A DNA stretch of 5,722 nucleotides, taken from positions 1 through 5,722 of the forward strand of contig JAKSCP010000262.1 in assembly GCA_022360535.1 (NCBI GenBank), read 5' to 3'. The stretch comes from Pseudomonadales bacterium (GTDB lineage: Bacteria > Pseudomonadota > Gammaproteobacteria > Pseudomonadales > Pseudohongiellaceae). Below are positions 5,620 to 5,722 of this stretch, one piece after another; the first letter of the stretch is position 1, and every line of letters starts with the position of its first letter. The position numbers and the translations under genes are program-made. Below the pieces are notes generated by a model. The model saw only the letters and a list, made by a program, of their open reading frames with translations, did no database searches and was not told the DNA's origin.

Positions 5620-5722
5620 ACACTGCTTGAAGATGAGGGGTATGCCCTGGCGCACAGTTAAGAGCACCTTTAAAAGACTAATATAAGAAGCAAGAGTGGG
5701 CAATTTTTTGGAAAAATCAGAC
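5620..5722. other. Upstream region of lpoA at the window edge
   Basis: About 100 AT-rich bases with no gene that I can support. On the minus strand there is a -10-like TATATT (5685-5680) without a good -35 at 16-18 bp. The plus strand has overlapping -10-like TAATAT and TATAAG around 5679-5687, also without a clear -35. An A/T inverted repeat (ATTTTT, TGG, AAAAAT) covers 5703-5717. In many gammaproteobacteria lpoA is divergent from rsmI, so this is probably a shared promoter region, but that gene lies outside the window. Confidence 0.35.

Noticed and set aside
5620..5703. Upstream ATG at 5703 as the lpoA start
   Set aside because: It would place 28 residues before a complete lipoprotein signal peptide and move the lipidated Cys to position 55, which is not typical of lipoproteins.
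1..5722. Mobile element, CRISPR array, tRNA/rRNA or a novel accessory system
   Set aside because: I saw no direct repeat arrays, transposase or integrase features, or tRNA-like folds. All genes belong to recognised core families in a conserved order.

Overview
The window looks like chromosomal core DNA from a gammaproteobacterium. The gene order and protein sequences match the conserved petABC-sspA-sspB block and the lpoA-yraN-gmhA/diaA-dolP envelope block, which sit side by side in Pseudomonas-like and related gammaproteobacteria. The GmhA-type SIS protein at the diaA position resembles the Pseudomonas version more than the E. coli one. I see no mobile elements, CRISPR array, tRNA or rRNA. 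No new defence or biosynthetic system is evident. The unusual points are details of gene structure and regulation.

Layout, rightward half (1-2034). The window opens inside a respiratory gene. About 30 codons that look like the end of cytochrome b run in frame, without a stop, into a signal/anchor segment and a complete cytochrome c1. This suggests a fused cytochrome b-c1 gene like fbcH of Bradyrhizobium. It is followed by sspA (RNA-polymerase-associated stringent starvation protein) and sspB (ClpXP adaptor). An 18-bp perfect palindrome covers the sspA stop codon.

Layout, leftward half (5619-2046). Reading leftward come lpoA (outer-membrane lipoprotein activator of PBP1A), yraN (UPF0102 nuclease-fold protein), gmhA (SIS-domain phosphoheptose isomerase/DiaA family) and dolP (dual-BON outer-membrane lipoprotein). 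lpoA overlaps yraN, and gmhA overlaps dolP through an ATGA junction. The 127-bp gap between yraN and gmhA holds a candidate sigma-E-type promoter. The two blocks converge with only 11 bp between the sspB and dolP stop codons. A GC-rich hairpin inside the end of sspB is a plausible terminator for the leftward transcript.

How the genes work together. The bc1 subunit serves the respiratory chain. SspA and SspB act in stress transcription and in delivery of ssrA-tagged proteins to ClpXP. LpoA, GmhA and DolP all concern the cell envelope: peptidoglycan synthesis, the LPS core heptose precursor, and outer-membrane integrity. A sigma-E-type promoter ahead of gmhA-dolP would fit that theme. About 100 bp upstream of lpoA at the right edge carries no gene that I can see.
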